Of a DNA stretch of 64,000 nt, positions 44,965 through 53,825 are shown piece after piece. Each line of letters opens with the position of its first letter. The first letter of the stretch is position 1. The stretch is taken from contig NZ_FCOB02000029.1 in NCBI RefSeq assembly GCF_001545075.1, positions 1-64,000 of the forward strand. The letters run 5' to 3'. This DNA is from Caballeronia ptereochthonis (lineage in GTDB: Bacteria > Pseudomonadota > Gammaproteobacteria > Burkholderiales > Burkholderiaceae). Both the position numbers and the translations under genes were made by a program. The notes below the pieces were generated by a model. That model was not told where the DNA came from, did not search any database, and saw nothing but the letters and a program-made list of their open reading frames with translations.

Positions 44965-45735
44965 TTATGCGACTTTTTTTGTCAGACCCAGGTAGGTCTC
45001 GATGACTTGCGGATTGTGCTGCAAATCGTCCGCATTGCCTTCCAGCGCGAATTCGCCCGTTTCCAGCACATAGCCGTAATCGGAGATTTGCAGCGCGGCG
45101 CGAGCATTCTGCTCGATCAAAAGCGTCGCTACACCCGTCTGACGAAGCGCACTGATGATGTGGAAAATCTCCTTGACGATGAGCGGTGCGAGACCAAGAC
45201 TGGGCTCGTCCAGCATGAGCAACTGCGGCTTGCCCATCAGCGCCCTGCCGACCGCCAGCATTTGCCGCTCTCCACCCGACAGCGTTCCCGCCGCTTGCTT
45301 GCGGCGCTCCTTGAGCCTGGGAAACAGCTCGAAGACGTGGTCGAGTTGATCGAGGTAATTCCGTTCGCCCGCCCGCTTGCGTCGATACGCGCCGAGAACC
45401 AGGTTGTCCTCGACGGTCATCGTCGAGAACAGTTCGCGTTTCTCAGGTACGAGGCACATTCCACGTGAAACACGGCGCTCGATTGCGAGCGCAGAAACGT
45501 TTTCCCCAAGATAACGCACGGTGCCCTTCGCATGTCCCGTCTGCGGCAACGCACCCATGATCGCGTTGAGCAGCGTCGACTTCCCCGCGCCGTTCGGCCC
45601 GATCACCGAAACGATCTGTCCTGCTCCCACCGTCAGCTTGCCATCGTGCAGTGCTTCAACCTTGCCGTATCGCACAGACAAGCCTTCCACCTGCAGAATC
45701 GGGTTAGCCACCGCGTTCGATCCTTTCGTCATCAT
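44965..45735 (-). CDS. livF: Branched-chain amino acid ABC transporter ATPase LivF (cluster 1)
   Basis: This 256-residue ATPase has Walker A GPNGAGKSTL (about 41-50), signature LSGGERQMLAVGRAL, and Walker B LLMLDEPSLGL. The LivF-type ending (EGNADDLQHNPQVIETYLGL) is present. It overlaps the fused livMG gene by 4 bp and completes an operon of two binding proteins, livH, livMG and livF. A degenerate parS-like sequence lies inside it (45457-45472). Confidence 0.93.
   Translation of the reverse strand: MMTKGSNAVANPILQVEGLSVRYGKVEALHDGKLTVGAGQIVSVIGPNGAGKSTLLNAIMGALPQTGHAKGTVRYLGENVSALAIERRVSRGMCLVPEKRELFSTMTVEDNLVLGAYRRKRAGERNYLDQLDHVFELFPRLKERRKQAAGTLSGGERQMLAVGRALMGKPQLLMLDEPSLGLAPLIVKEIFHIISALRQTGVATLLIEQNARAALQISDYGYVLETGEFALEGNADDLQHNPQVIETYLGLTKKVA
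45457..45472. promoter_or_regulatory. Degenerate parS-like site in livF
   Basis: CATTCCACGTGAAACA matches 13 of 16 parS positions with one half perfect. A still weaker copy (GATTTCACGTGAAGTG) lies at 46263-46278 in the fused gene. These may be secondary ParB sites or chance. Confidence 0.35.
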
Positions 45736-47516
45736 TCCACCCCGCCCAGATACGCCTCGAGCACCGCCGGATCTTTCTGGACGTCCTTCGGCAATCCTTC
45801 CGCTATCTTTGTGCCGAATTCCATCACCACCAGACGATCCGTGAGATTCATCACGAAATCCATGTCGTGCTCGACCAGCAGAATGCTCATGCCTTCAGCC
45901 CGCAGCTTTCTCAACAGATCGGCGAGTTGCAGCTTCTCCTGATAACGCAGGCCCGCCGCAGGCTCGTCTAGCAACAGCAACGTTGGATCGCAGCAAAGCG
46001 CGCGGGCGATTTCGAGAATCCGCTGCTGGCCGAGCGCAAGACTGCCCGCTTCGCTGTAGATGTGCTTCTCCAGACCGACGCGCGCAATTTGCTTCACAGC
46101 TTCCGACATCAACCGCGCCTCTTCCGCCGCATTCAGCCGCACGATACTGCGCCACACACCCGTATTCCCACGCAGATGCGCGCCGATCGCGACGTTCTCC
46201 AGCACGCTCATCCCGGGCAGCATCTTGACGTGCTGAAACGTCCGCCCAATGCCGCGCTTGACGATTTCACGTGAAGTGAGCTGATCGATTCGCTCGCCGT
46301 GGAAACTGATCGCGCCGCTCGTCGCCTGAAGCACGCCGGTAACGAGATTGAACGTCGTGGATTTGCCCGCGCCATTCGGTCCGATCAAACCGATGATCTC
46401 GCCCGCCTTCACCTCGAAACTCACATCATTGACGGCGACGAGCCCGCCGAACTGCTTACGCGCCTTCTCGACCACCAGCAACCGCTCGCCCGACGCGGGT
46501 TTGCTGCGCTGCGGCAATGATTCATTCTGTTCGGGTACATGCGCGCGCGGTCCGCGCGGAAAGATCCGGGCGACGAACGGCCAGACGCCCTGCCGCGCGT
46601 ATTGCAGCAACAGCACCATCACGACGCCGAACACGATGATCTCGAAATTGCCGTTCGCGCCGATCAGCTTCGGCAGCAAGGTCTGAAGATAGTCCTGCAG
46701 GACGGTGAGGATCGTCGCGCCGAGAATCGCACCCCAGACATGCGAGACGCCGCCGACCACGGCCATGAACAGGAATTCGATGCCGTGATTCAGCCCGAAC
46801 GGAGTCGGGTTCACCGCCCGCTGCAAATGGGCATACAGAAAGCCCGAAATGGCCGCCAGAACGGCTGCGTAAATGAAGATGACCACGCGCATCCACGCGG
46901 TGTTGACGCCCATCGCCTCGGCCATCGTTCCCCCGCCGCGCAGCGCACGGATCGCGCGTCCCGGACGACTATTAAGCAGATTCTGAACAGAAATCACCGC
47001 GAGCAACACGACGATCCAGATCAGGTAGTAAATGCTGCGGCCCGACTCGAGCTGCCACCCGAACAGGTTGAGTACCGGAATGCCGTTGATGCCGTCGTAT
47101 TTGCCGAGCAGCTCCATGTTCCCGAACAGATAGAACAGCGACAAGCCCCACGCGATCGTCCCGAGCGGCAGGAAGTGCCCGGAAAGCCGCATCGTGATGA
47201 GCCCGAGCAGGAGCGCGATGAACGCCGTCAGCACGACGCCCGCGATCAGCGCGAGCCAGGGCGAAACGCCATAGCGCGTCGTCAGGAAGGCCGTCGCGTA
47301 GGCGCCTACGCCCACGAACGCGGCCTGCCCGAAGCTCGTCATGCCGCCGATACCCGTCAGCAGCACGAGCCCGATCGCAACGATCGAATACAGGCCGATA
47401 TAGTTCAGCAGCGTGATCCAGTATTCGGGCACGGCGACCGGACGCGGAAGCACGGGCAACGCGAAGACGATCACCAGGAAGATCCAGAAGAATCGATATC
47501 GATGCAGGAATTTCAT
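45732..47516 (-). CDS. Fused LivM permease - LivG ATPase (cluster 1)
   Basis: This 594-residue protein combines a LivM-type permease (about 1-325, around 9-10 hydrophobic segments, with the EAA-like loop GRAIRALRGGGTMAEAMGVN) and a LivG-type ATPase (about 345-594). The ATPase has Walker A GPNGAGKSTT, signature LALGQQRILEIARAL and Walker B LLLLDEPAAGL. The linker (about 325-345) is Pro/Gln/Arg-rich. There is one uninterrupted frame. Such fusions are known for this transporter family. ATG 47516 has GAGGAG upstream, so the frame before it is not used. It lies 4 bp after livH. Confidence 0.92.
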   Translation of the reverse strand: MKFLHRYRFFWIFLVIVFALPVLPRPVAVPEYWITLLNYIGLYSIVAIGLVLLTGIGGMTSFGQAAFVGVGAYATAFLTTRYGVSPWLALIAGVVLTAFIALLLGLITMRLSGHFLPLGTIAWGLSLFYLFGNMELLGKYDGINGIPVLNLFGWQLESGRSIYYLIWIVVLLAVISVQNLLNSRPGRAIRALRGGGTMAEAMGVNTAWMRVVIFIYAAVLAAISGFLYAHLQRAVNPTPFGLNHGIEFLFMAVVGGVSHVWGAILGATILTVLQDYLQTLLPKLIGANGNFEIIVFGVVMVLLLQYARQGVWPFVARIFPRGPRAHVPEQNESLPQRSKPASGERLLVVEKARKQFGGLVAVNDVSFEVKAGEIIGLIGPNGAGKSTTFNLVTGVLQATSGAISFHGERIDQLTSREIVKRGIGRTFQHVKMLPGMSVLENVAIGAHLRGNTGVWRSIVRLNAAEEARLMSEAVKQIARVGLEKHIYSEAGSLALGQQRILEIARALCCDPTLLLLDEPAAGLRYQEKLQLADLLRKLRAEGMSILLVEHDMDFVMNLTDRLVVMEFGTKIAEGLPKDVQKDPAVLEAYLGGVE

Positions 47517-47520
47517 CGGC

Positions 47521-48576
47521 TTACTCCTCGTCCTCATCCGAATGCGGGCTGGCGAGGCTTCGCCATAGCAGGACCGGAATAATCAGGGTGAAGACGATCA
47601 CTTCCTTGTACGCGCTCGCCCAGAACGACGAATACGATTCGAGCAAGCCCACGAGCAGCGAGCCTGCCGCCGCGAGCGGGTAGCTCACCAGGCCGCCCAC
47701 GATGGCGCCCACGAAACCCTTCAGGCCGATCAGGAAGCCCGAGTCGTAATAGATGGTCGTGATCGGCGCGACCAGCACGCCGCACAGCGCGCCGAGGCCG
47801 GCCGCGAGCGTGAATGCGAGCCGCCCGGCCTGCGTCGTGCCGATGCCGACGAGCCGCGCGCCCAGACGGTTCACCGACGTCGCGCGCAGCGCCTTGCCGG
47901 AGATCGTGCGATCGAAATAGAAGTAAAGCGCCACGATCAGCACGACAGCCGTGCCGACTACCCACAGGCTCTGCCCGGAGATGGACACGCTGCCGAGATT
48001 GAAGCTCGCGTCGGAGAACGCCGTCGTGCGCGAGCCTTCCGCGCCGAACATGACGAGTCCGAGCCCGACCATCGCGAAGTGCACGGCCACCGCGACGATC
48101 AGCAGCAACAGCGTGCTCGCCTCCGCGATCGGCTCATACGCGAGCCGGTAGACGAACGGACCCATCGGCACGACGATCAGAAGCGTCAGCGCAATCTGCG
48201 CGATCATCGGCAGAGGCTGGGCGAAGACCGCTTGCGTGAATCCCCCCACAGCGGCGGGAAACAGCAGATACTTCCCCGCCAGCACGGCCAGCAGGCGGCC
48301 GATCTGGTGATATCGCGCAGGATGCCGCGCGATGCCCGCCACTTCGGCGATGAAGCAGCCCACGCCCATCGCGATGAGCAGATAGCAGGTCGCCGGCAGC
48401 TTCTGCGTCTGCAGCGCGGCCAGCGTGAGCGCGCCGTACGCGACGAACTCGCCCTGCGGAATGAAAATGACGCGCGTCACGGAGAACACGAGCACCAGGG
48501 CGAGCGCGAGCAAGGCATAGATCGCACCCGTGGTGATCCCGTCCTGCGCGAGAATGGCCGCAATCGATAAGTCCAT
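47521..48576 (-). CDS. livH: Branched-chain amino acid ABC transporter permease LivH (cluster 1)
   Basis: This 351-residue inner-membrane permease begins MDLSIAAILAQDGITTGAIYALLALALVL, typical of LivH. It contains the conserved VNRLGARLVGIGTTQAGRLAF cytoplasmic loop and LIGLKGFVGAIVGGL. It is about 50 residues longer than the usual LivH because of an insertion around residues 70-125. The acidic tail SDEDEE is encoded just before the stop. GAGGAAG precedes ATG 48576. Confidence 0.92.
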   Translation of the reverse strand: MDLSIAAILAQDGITTGAIYALLALALVLVFSVTRVIFIPQGEFVAYGALTLAALQTQKLPATCYLLIAMGVGCFIAEVAGIARHPARYHQIGRLLAVLAGKYLLFPAAVGGFTQAVFAQPLPMIAQIALTLLIVVPMGPFVYRLAYEPIAEASTLLLLIVAVAVHFAMVGLGLVMFGAEGSRTTAFSDASFNLGSVSISGQSLWVVGTAVVLIVALYFYFDRTISGKALRATSVNRLGARLVGIGTTQAGRLAFTLAAGLGALCGVLVAPITTIYYDSGFLIGLKGFVGAIVGGLVSYPLAAAGSLLVGLLESYSSFWASAYKEVIVFTLIIPVLLWRSLASPHSDEDEE

Positions 48577-48724
48577 ACTTCCTCTTCGGAGCTTCTGCAA
48601 AACAGGCGGATCGAAAACGGCATCCGCCGGAACATGGTCAAAGCGGCGCGCCGTTGCCGGTGCGCCGCCAGGTCATCTCGAAATTAAGAAACAGGAACGC
48701 GCGATGAAGCGCGTCTCGCGAAGC

Positions 48725-49897
48725 TCAGTCGTTCAGCAGCTTCCACTTGCCGTCGACGATCTGCACCATCACGCGCGCGCGATTGTCGAAGCCGTTGTGA
48801 TCGGTCGGCGTCATGTTCATGATGCCGTGCGACACGGGCAGGTCCTTCAGGTTTTCGAGCGCGGCGCGCAGTGCCTCGCGGAACGCCTCGGTGCCCGGCT
48901 GGCCTTTCTTCAGCGCTTCGGGAATCGCGCGCTGGAGCATCTGGCCCGCGTCCCACGCATGGCCGCCGAAGGTCGAGAGCGAGCCCGCGCCGTAGGCCTT
49001 TTCATACGCGTCCTTGTAGGCCGCCGACGACTTCTTCACCGGATTGCTTTCCGGCAGTTGTTCCGTCACGAGCACCGGACCCGCGGGCAGGATCTCCCCC
49101 TCGCAGTCCTTGCCGCACACCCGCAGGAAGTCGTTGTTGGCGACGCCGTGCGTCTGATAGACCTTGCCCTTGTATCCGCGCTCCTTCAGCGCCTTCGCAG
49201 GCAGCGCCGACGGCGTGCCCGCGCCCGCGATCAGCACCGCGTCCGGGTTCGCGCCCATCGTCTTCAGCACCTGGCCGGTCACCGACGTATCCGTGCGGTT
49301 ATACCGCTCGTTCGCGACAATCTTCAGCTTGTGCGCCGTCGCCGCCGTGTTGAAGACGTTGTACCAGCCGTCGCCGTAGGCATCCGCGAAGCCGATGAAG
49401 CCCACCGTCTTCACGCCGTGCTTCTCCATGTAGCTCGCGATCGCGTCGGCCATCAATGCATCGTTCTGCGGGGTCTTGAAGACCCACGCCTTCTTCGCAT
49501 CCATCGGCGCGATGATCGCGGCCGATGCGGCCATCGAGATCATCGGCGTCTTGCCGGCCGCGGCCGGATCGATCATGGCGAGCGAGTTCGGCGTCACGGT
49601 GGAGCCGACGATCGCATCGACGTGATCCTCGTCGATCAGCTTGCGTGTGTTCTGCACGGCGCGGCTCGTGTCGGAGCCGTCATCGAGCACGATGTACTCG
49701 ACCGACTTCCCGCCGATTTCCTTCGGCAGGAGCGCGAATGTATTTTTCTCGGGAATCCCGAGCGATGCGGCCGGTCCCGTCACCGAGAGCGTCACGCCGA
49801 TCTTCACTTGCGCGAGCGCCGCGCCCGCGCCTGCGAGCGCGCTGCCCGCGATGGCGAGCGCGATGCTCGTCCTGATCCATGCCTGCTTCGTTTTCAT
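48725..49897 (-). CDS. Branched-chain/amide-type ABC binding protein (cluster 1, copy A)
   Basis: This 390-residue periplasmic binding protein has signal peptide MKTKQAWIRTSIALAIAGSA (to about 28) and a Peripla_BP_6 fold beginning VKIGVTLSVTGPAASLGIPE. Two cysteines (VCGKDCEG) probably form a disulfide. It is clearly a paralogue of the next gene to the right (shared GPAASLGIPEKNT, DHVDA-VGSTV-PNSLAMID, MDAKKAW-FKTPQND and VCGKDCEG). The ligand is unknown; the type is annotated for branched-chain amino acids or related compounds. GGAGACAAGCA precedes the start. Confidence 0.92.
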   Translation of the reverse strand: MKTKQAWIRTSIALAIAGSALAGAGAALAQVKIGVTLSVTGPAASLGIPEKNTFALLPKEIGGKSVEYIVLDDGSDTSRAVQNTRKLIDEDHVDAIVGSTVTPNSLAMIDPAAAGKTPMISMAASAAIIAPMDAKKAWVFKTPQNDALMADAIASYMEKHGVKTVGFIGFADAYGDGWYNVFNTAATAHKLKIVANERYNRTDTSVTGQVLKTMGANPDAVLIAGAGTPSALPAKALKERGYKGKVYQTHGVANNDFLRVCGKDCEGEILPAGPVLVTEQLPESNPVKKSSAAYKDAYEKAYGAGSLSTFGGHAWDAGQMLQRAIPEALKKGQPGTEAFREALRAALENLKDLPVSHGIMNMTPTDHNGFDNRARVMVQIVDGKWKLLND

Positions 49898-50126
49898 TGC
49901 TTGTCTCCAAACGCGACTTGCTCGTTTTTGCCAGCACGCACCCCTGCGGTGCGCTGCTGCGAGTTGTTATCGATGCAGCTTCTTTGGGCCAATCAAAGAG
50001 CCGCCCCAATCTATTTACCGCGTTACTGCGTGCCTAGGGTGGTTTTCCCTGACCGTTGCGCGGCTGCATGCGAGGCTATGCGCCCTCTTCTTTCGCCGCG
50101 GCTGTTTCACTGCACAGCGCAGAAAA
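49898..50126. other. Spacer between the two binding-protein genes
   Basis: About 230 bp with no gene, ending in the terminator at 50127-50155. It probably holds a second promoter for the downstream binding protein and transport genes. None is obvious by eye. Confidence 0.4.
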
Positions 50127-50155
50127 AAAGGCGCGTTACCTTGCAACGCGCCTTT
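50127..50155 (-). terminator. Terminator between paralogous binding proteins
   Basis: Read leftward: AAAGGCGCGTT, 7-nt loop, AACGCGCCTTT followed by more T's (seven in all, then CT). The stem of 11 bp is perfect. It lies 31 bp after the stop of the upstream (right) binding-protein gene. Confidence 0.9.
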
Positions 50156-50185
50156 GTTCTCCGAATCAGCTCACATGCGATTCCG

Positions 50186-51352
50186 TCAGTTGCCCGAGAG
50201 CTTCCATTTGCCGCCGACGATCTCCACCATCACGCGCGCGCGCTGGTCCAGTCCGGAGTGATCGTTGGGGCTCATGTTGAAGATGCCGTGCGATGCGGGC
50301 AGATTCCTCGTCTCTTCGATGGCCGCGCGCAACGCTTCGCGGAATGCCGGCGTGCCGGGCTGCCCCTTCTTCAGCGCGGCGGGAATCGCGCGCTGCAGGA
50401 TGAGGCCTGCGTCCCACGCGTGACCGCCGAAGGTCGACACCGAGCCCGCGCCATACGCGCCTTCATAGGCCTTCTTGTACGTGAGCGCGGCCTGCTTCAC
50501 GGGATTGCTGTCGGGCAGCTGCTCCGCGACGAGCAGCGGACCCGCGGGCAGGAACGTGCCTTCGCAATCCTTGCCGCACACGCGCAGGAAGTCGTTATTG
50601 GCGACGCCGTGCGTCTGATAGATCTTGCCCTTGTAGCCGCGCTCCTTGAGCGTCTTCTGCGGCAGCGCGGCCGGCGTGCCCGCCCCCGCGATCAGCACCG
50701 CGTCCGGATTCTGCGACATCATCTTGAGCACTTGGCCCGTGACCGATGCATCGTTGCGCGCGAAGCGCTCGTTTGCGACGATCTTCAGCTTCGCGAGATC
50801 GGCCGACTTCGAGAATTCCTTGAACCAGCTCTCGCCGTAGGCGTCGCTAAAACCGATGAACGCGACCGTCTTCACGCCGTGATTCGACATGTGCTGCGCA
50901 ATCGCGGTGGCCATCAGGATGTCGTTCTGCGGCGTCTTGAAGATCCATGCCTTCTTGGCGTCCATGGGCTCGACGATGCTCGCGGCCGCGGCCATCGAGA
51001 TCATCGGCGTCTGCGTTTCCGCGGCGATGTCGATCATCGCGAGCGAATTGGGCACGACAGTCGAACCGACGAGCGCGTCGACGTGATCCTCGCTCGTGAG
51101 CTTGCGCGCGTTCTTGACGGCTTGAGTGGAATCGGTGGCGTCGTCGAGGACGATGTATTGCATCTTCTGTCCCGCGATTTCCTTGGGCAGCAGCGAGATC
51201 GTGTTCTTTTCGGGAATGCCGAGCGAGGCGGCCGGCCCGGTCGCCGAAACCGTCACGCCTATTTTCACGCCCGCCAAAACCTGATTGCTGAATACCGCCG
51301 ATAATCCCGCGACGGCCATTGCGACCGCCTTACCGCGTAAAGCCGACTTCAT
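50186..51352 (-). CDS. Branched-chain/amide-type ABC binding protein (cluster 1, copy B)
   Basis: This 388-residue periplasmic protein is a paralogue of the gene at 48725-49897, with signal peptide MKSALRGKAVAMAVAGLSAV (to about 27) and then VKIGVTVSATGPAASLGIPE. I used ATG 51352, where the signal peptide begins; an earlier in-frame start would bury it. It is followed by a strong terminator, so it may be expressed separately from the transporter genes, as if it offered a second specificity for the same permease. Confidence 0.92.
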   Translation of the reverse strand: MKSALRGKAVAMAVAGLSAVFSNQVLAGVKIGVTVSATGPAASLGIPEKNTISLLPKEIAGQKMQYIVLDDATDSTQAVKNARKLTSEDHVDALVGSTVVPNSLAMIDIAAETQTPMISMAAAASIVEPMDAKKAWIFKTPQNDILMATAIAQHMSNHGVKTVAFIGFSDAYGESWFKEFSKSADLAKLKIVANERFARNDASVTGQVLKMMSQNPDAVLIAGAGTPAALPQKTLKERGYKGKIYQTHGVANNDFLRVCGKDCEGTFLPAGPLLVAEQLPDSNPVKQAALTYKKAYEGAYGAGSVSTFGGHAWDAGLILQRAIPAALKKGQPGTPAFREALRAAIEETRNLPASHGIFNMSPNDHSGLDQRARVMVEIVGGKWKLSGN

Positions 51353-51625
51353 TGATTTGCGCCCCGTAAATCGTGTTTCTTCGTGAAGAACTGCCTGCGG
51401 CCAGCCCGTGACTCGCACCCGCAAATAATCGCCGACCAATGGGTCGGGAAATGCAGTTTAACGGACGAAAGCGCCGCCCAGCAAGCGTTTTGAAGGCTTT
51501 CCGACGCACTTCGGCGGGGCTTTTCAACGCCTTTGCAACGCCGCGCGCAGGAAGGAAAATCCCTCGGGAATATCCCGCTGTAAAATGCCCGCGAGATTAT
51601 TTCGTATTATCAACGGGCAAATAAA
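51353..51625. other. Intergenic, upstream of binding protein copy B
   Basis: 273 bp without a gene. It is AT-rich in the part near 51560-51625 and should contain the leftward promoter for copy B. I see no confident -35/-10 pair. Confidence 0.4.
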
Positions 51626-51657
51626 AAAGCGCTGTTGGACTCATCCAACAGCGCTTT
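51626..51657 (-). terminator. Terminator of the second liv cluster
   Basis: A 14-bp perfect stem AAAGCGCTGTTGGA / TCCAACAGCGCTTT with loop CTCA. Read leftward it continues in six T's in total. It lies about 217 bp past the livM stop. Confidence 0.9.
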
Positions 51658-51873
51658 CGGTCGGGCACTTTGTGCCTCATGTCTCCTCGTTCTCCACCTC
51701 AAAAAATCTTGGGTGCAACAGAACTAGGACGCATGTTAAAGAACGCAACACTGCACGACAACCTAGCATTTACCCTAGTGGTGCACGAAAGCACCCCTAA
51801 GGGGCGTATTTCTTGCAATATATCGCGAGTTTTTTGCTTCCATCAAATTGTTCGTATCGCAAATCAAATCGCC
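51658..51873. other. 3' untranslated stretch of the second liv cluster
   Basis: About 216 bp between livM and the terminator, lower in GC than the genes around it. It includes a small stem (GGTGC/GCACC near 51779-51795) and the palindrome CCCCTAAGGGG (about 51794-51804). No gene is recognised. It may be a long 3' UTR. Confidence 0.4.
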
Positions 51874-52848
51874 TCAGCCCTGCAGAGGCCGGACCCGCGC
51901 GACGATCTCCCCGACGATCCCCCGGCGGAACGCCAGCACGCACGCGATGAAAATGATGCCCGTCACGATCGTCACCGATTCGCCCAGCGAGTTGAACCAT
52001 GTCATGCCGGTGAGCCGCGCGATGCCGCTGCCGATGTCGCCGAGCCGGTCTTCCAGCGCGACGATGATCGCGGCCCCGAGCAGCGGCCCGAACATCGTGC
52101 TCATGCCGCCGACGAGCGTCATCAGGACGACCAGGCCGGACATCGTCCAGTAGGCGTCGCCGAGCGTTTCGAAGCCGAGCACGACCGTCTTGAGCGCACC
52201 CGCCAGACCCGCGAGACCCGCCGACAGCACGAACGCGAGCAGCTTGTAGCGCGACGTGTCGTAGCCGAGCGAGACCGCGCGCGGCTCGTTCTCCTTGATC
52301 GCGATCAGCACCTGCCCGAACGGCGAATGCACGATGCGCACGATCAGCGCGAACGCGAGCAGCATCACGATGAGCACGACGTAGTAGAGCGTGACGTCGT
52401 TGCCGAGGTCGATGGCATTGAAGAGCTTGCCGCGCGGCACGCCCTGCAGGCCGTCCTCGCCGTGCGTGAACGGCGCCTGCAGAAAGACGAAGTACACCAT
52501 CTGCGCGAGCGCGAGCGTGACCATCGCGAAGTAGATGCCCTGGCGCCGGATCGCCAGCAAGCCGGCCACGAGGCCGAGCAGCGTCGCGGCGGCCGTGCCC
52601 ACGATCACGCCGAGTTCGGGCGTCAAACCGAGCGTCTGGATCGCATAACCGGTGATGTAGCCGGCGGTCGCGAGAAACATCGCGTGCCCGAACGACAGCA
52701 GCCCCGTATAGCCGATCAAGAGGTTGAACGCCGCCGCGAAGAGCGCGAAGCACAGCACCTTCATCATGAACAGGGGATACACGCCGATGAACGGCGCCAC
52801 GATCAGGCCGACGAGCAACAGGCCGTAGAGCGCTTTTCTCTGCATCAT
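51874..52848 (-). CDS. livM: Branched-chain amino acid ABC permease LivM (cluster 2)
   Basis: This 324-residue inner-membrane permease begins MMQRKALYGLLLVGLIVAPF and has about 9 hydrophobic segments. The LivM motif is LLIGYTGLLSFGHAMFLATAGY, and the cytoplasmic loop is GQVLIAIKENEPRAVSLGYD. It overlaps livH by 4 bp (ATGA), with AAGGAAAA before the first ATG. It is the last gene of the cluster. Confidence 0.93.
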   Translation of the reverse strand: MMQRKALYGLLLVGLIVAPFIGVYPLFMMKVLCFALFAAAFNLLIGYTGLLSFGHAMFLATAGYITGYAIQTLGLTPELGVIVGTAAATLLGLVAGLLAIRRQGIYFAMVTLALAQMVYFVFLQAPFTHGEDGLQGVPRGKLFNAIDLGNDVTLYYVVLIVMLLAFALIVRIVHSPFGQVLIAIKENEPRAVSLGYDTSRYKLLAFVLSAGLAGLAGALKTVVLGFETLGDAYWTMSGLVVLMTLVGGMSTMFGPLLGAAIIVALEDRLGDIGSGIARLTGMTWFNSLGESVTIVTGIIFIACVLAFRRGIVGEIVARVRPLQG

Positions 52849-53729
52849 TTTTCCTTGCCGAAGAGTCCTGCCGGGCGAATCATCAACACGATCGCCATGA
52901 TGACGAAGACGACCGTCGCGGACGCTTCCGGATAGAACACGCGCGTGAAGCCCTCGATCACGCCGAGCAGCAGGCCCGTCAGAATCGAACCCATGATCGA
53001 GCCCATGCCGCCGATCACGACGACCGCGAACACGGTGATGATCATCGACTGGCCCATCAGCGGCGAAACCTGGATGACGGGCGCCGCGAGCACGCCCGCG
53101 AACGCCGCGAGCGCGACGCCGAAGCCGTAAGTGAGCGTGATCATCAGTGGCACGTTGACGCCGAACGCCTCGACGAGCTTCGGATTCTCCGTGCCCGCGC
53201 GCAGATACGCGCCCACACGCGTCTTCTCGATCACGAACCATGTCGCGAAGCACACCGCGAGCGACGCGACCACCACCCACGCGCGATAGTTCGGCAGGAA
53301 CATGAAGCCGAGATTGGTCGCGCCGGAAAGGACCGAGGGCACGTCGTAAGGCTGGCCCGACGAACCATAGATCGAGCGGAACACGCCTTCGATCACGAGC
53401 GTGAGGCCGAAGGTGAGCAAGAGCCCGTACAGATGGTCGAGCTTGTAGAGCCAGCGCAGCATCGAACGCTCGACGACGACGCCGAACAGCCCGACGATGA
53501 CCGGCGCGAGCACGAGCATCGCCCAGTACGGGACGTCGAAATAGGAGTAGCCCATCCACGCCAGCATGGCGCCCAGCATGAAGAGTGCGCCGTGCGCGAA
53601 ATTGATGACGTTGAGCAGGCCGAAGATCACCGCGAGCCCGAGGCTCAGGATCGCGTAGAACGAGCCGTTCACCAGCCCGAGCAACAGCTGGCTCATCATC
53701 GCGGCGAGTGGAATGCCGAAAATTTCCAT
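52845..53729 (-). CDS. livH: Branched-chain amino acid ABC permease LivH (cluster 2)
   Basis: This 294-residue inner-membrane permease begins MEIFGIPLAAMMSQLLLGLVNGSFYAILSLGLAVIFGLL. It has the conserved NFAHGALFMLGA and loop VGAYLRAGTENPKLVEAFGVN motifs. The length is normal. It follows the binding-protein gene by 96 bp. Confidence 0.93.
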   Translation of the reverse strand: MEIFGIPLAAMMSQLLLGLVNGSFYAILSLGLAVIFGLLNVINFAHGALFMLGAMLAWMGYSYFDVPYWAMLVLAPVIVGLFGVVVERSMLRWLYKLDHLYGLLLTFGLTLVIEGVFRSIYGSSGQPYDVPSVLSGATNLGFMFLPNYRAWVVVASLAVCFATWFVIEKTRVGAYLRAGTENPKLVEAFGVNVPLMITLTYGFGVALAAFAGVLAAPVIQVSPLMGQSMIITVFAVVVIGGMGSIMGSILTGLLLGVIEGFTRVFYPEASATVVFVIMAIVLMIRPAGLFGKEK

Positions 53730-53825
53730 TGAACCTGCCGTCAGAAACGTGTTGACGCGGGAGCGGCGGCAAGGCAGCCCTTCCGGCCGCCCGCCGCGCG
53801 AACGCGCTAAAGCACTACCGAACGC

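Noticed and set aside
51874..53772. A single 632-codon frame covering livH and livM
   Set aside because: Only its last 324 residues (LivM) are protein-like. The upstream part is a shifted frame of livH. The correct genes overlap by 4 bp at 52845-52848.
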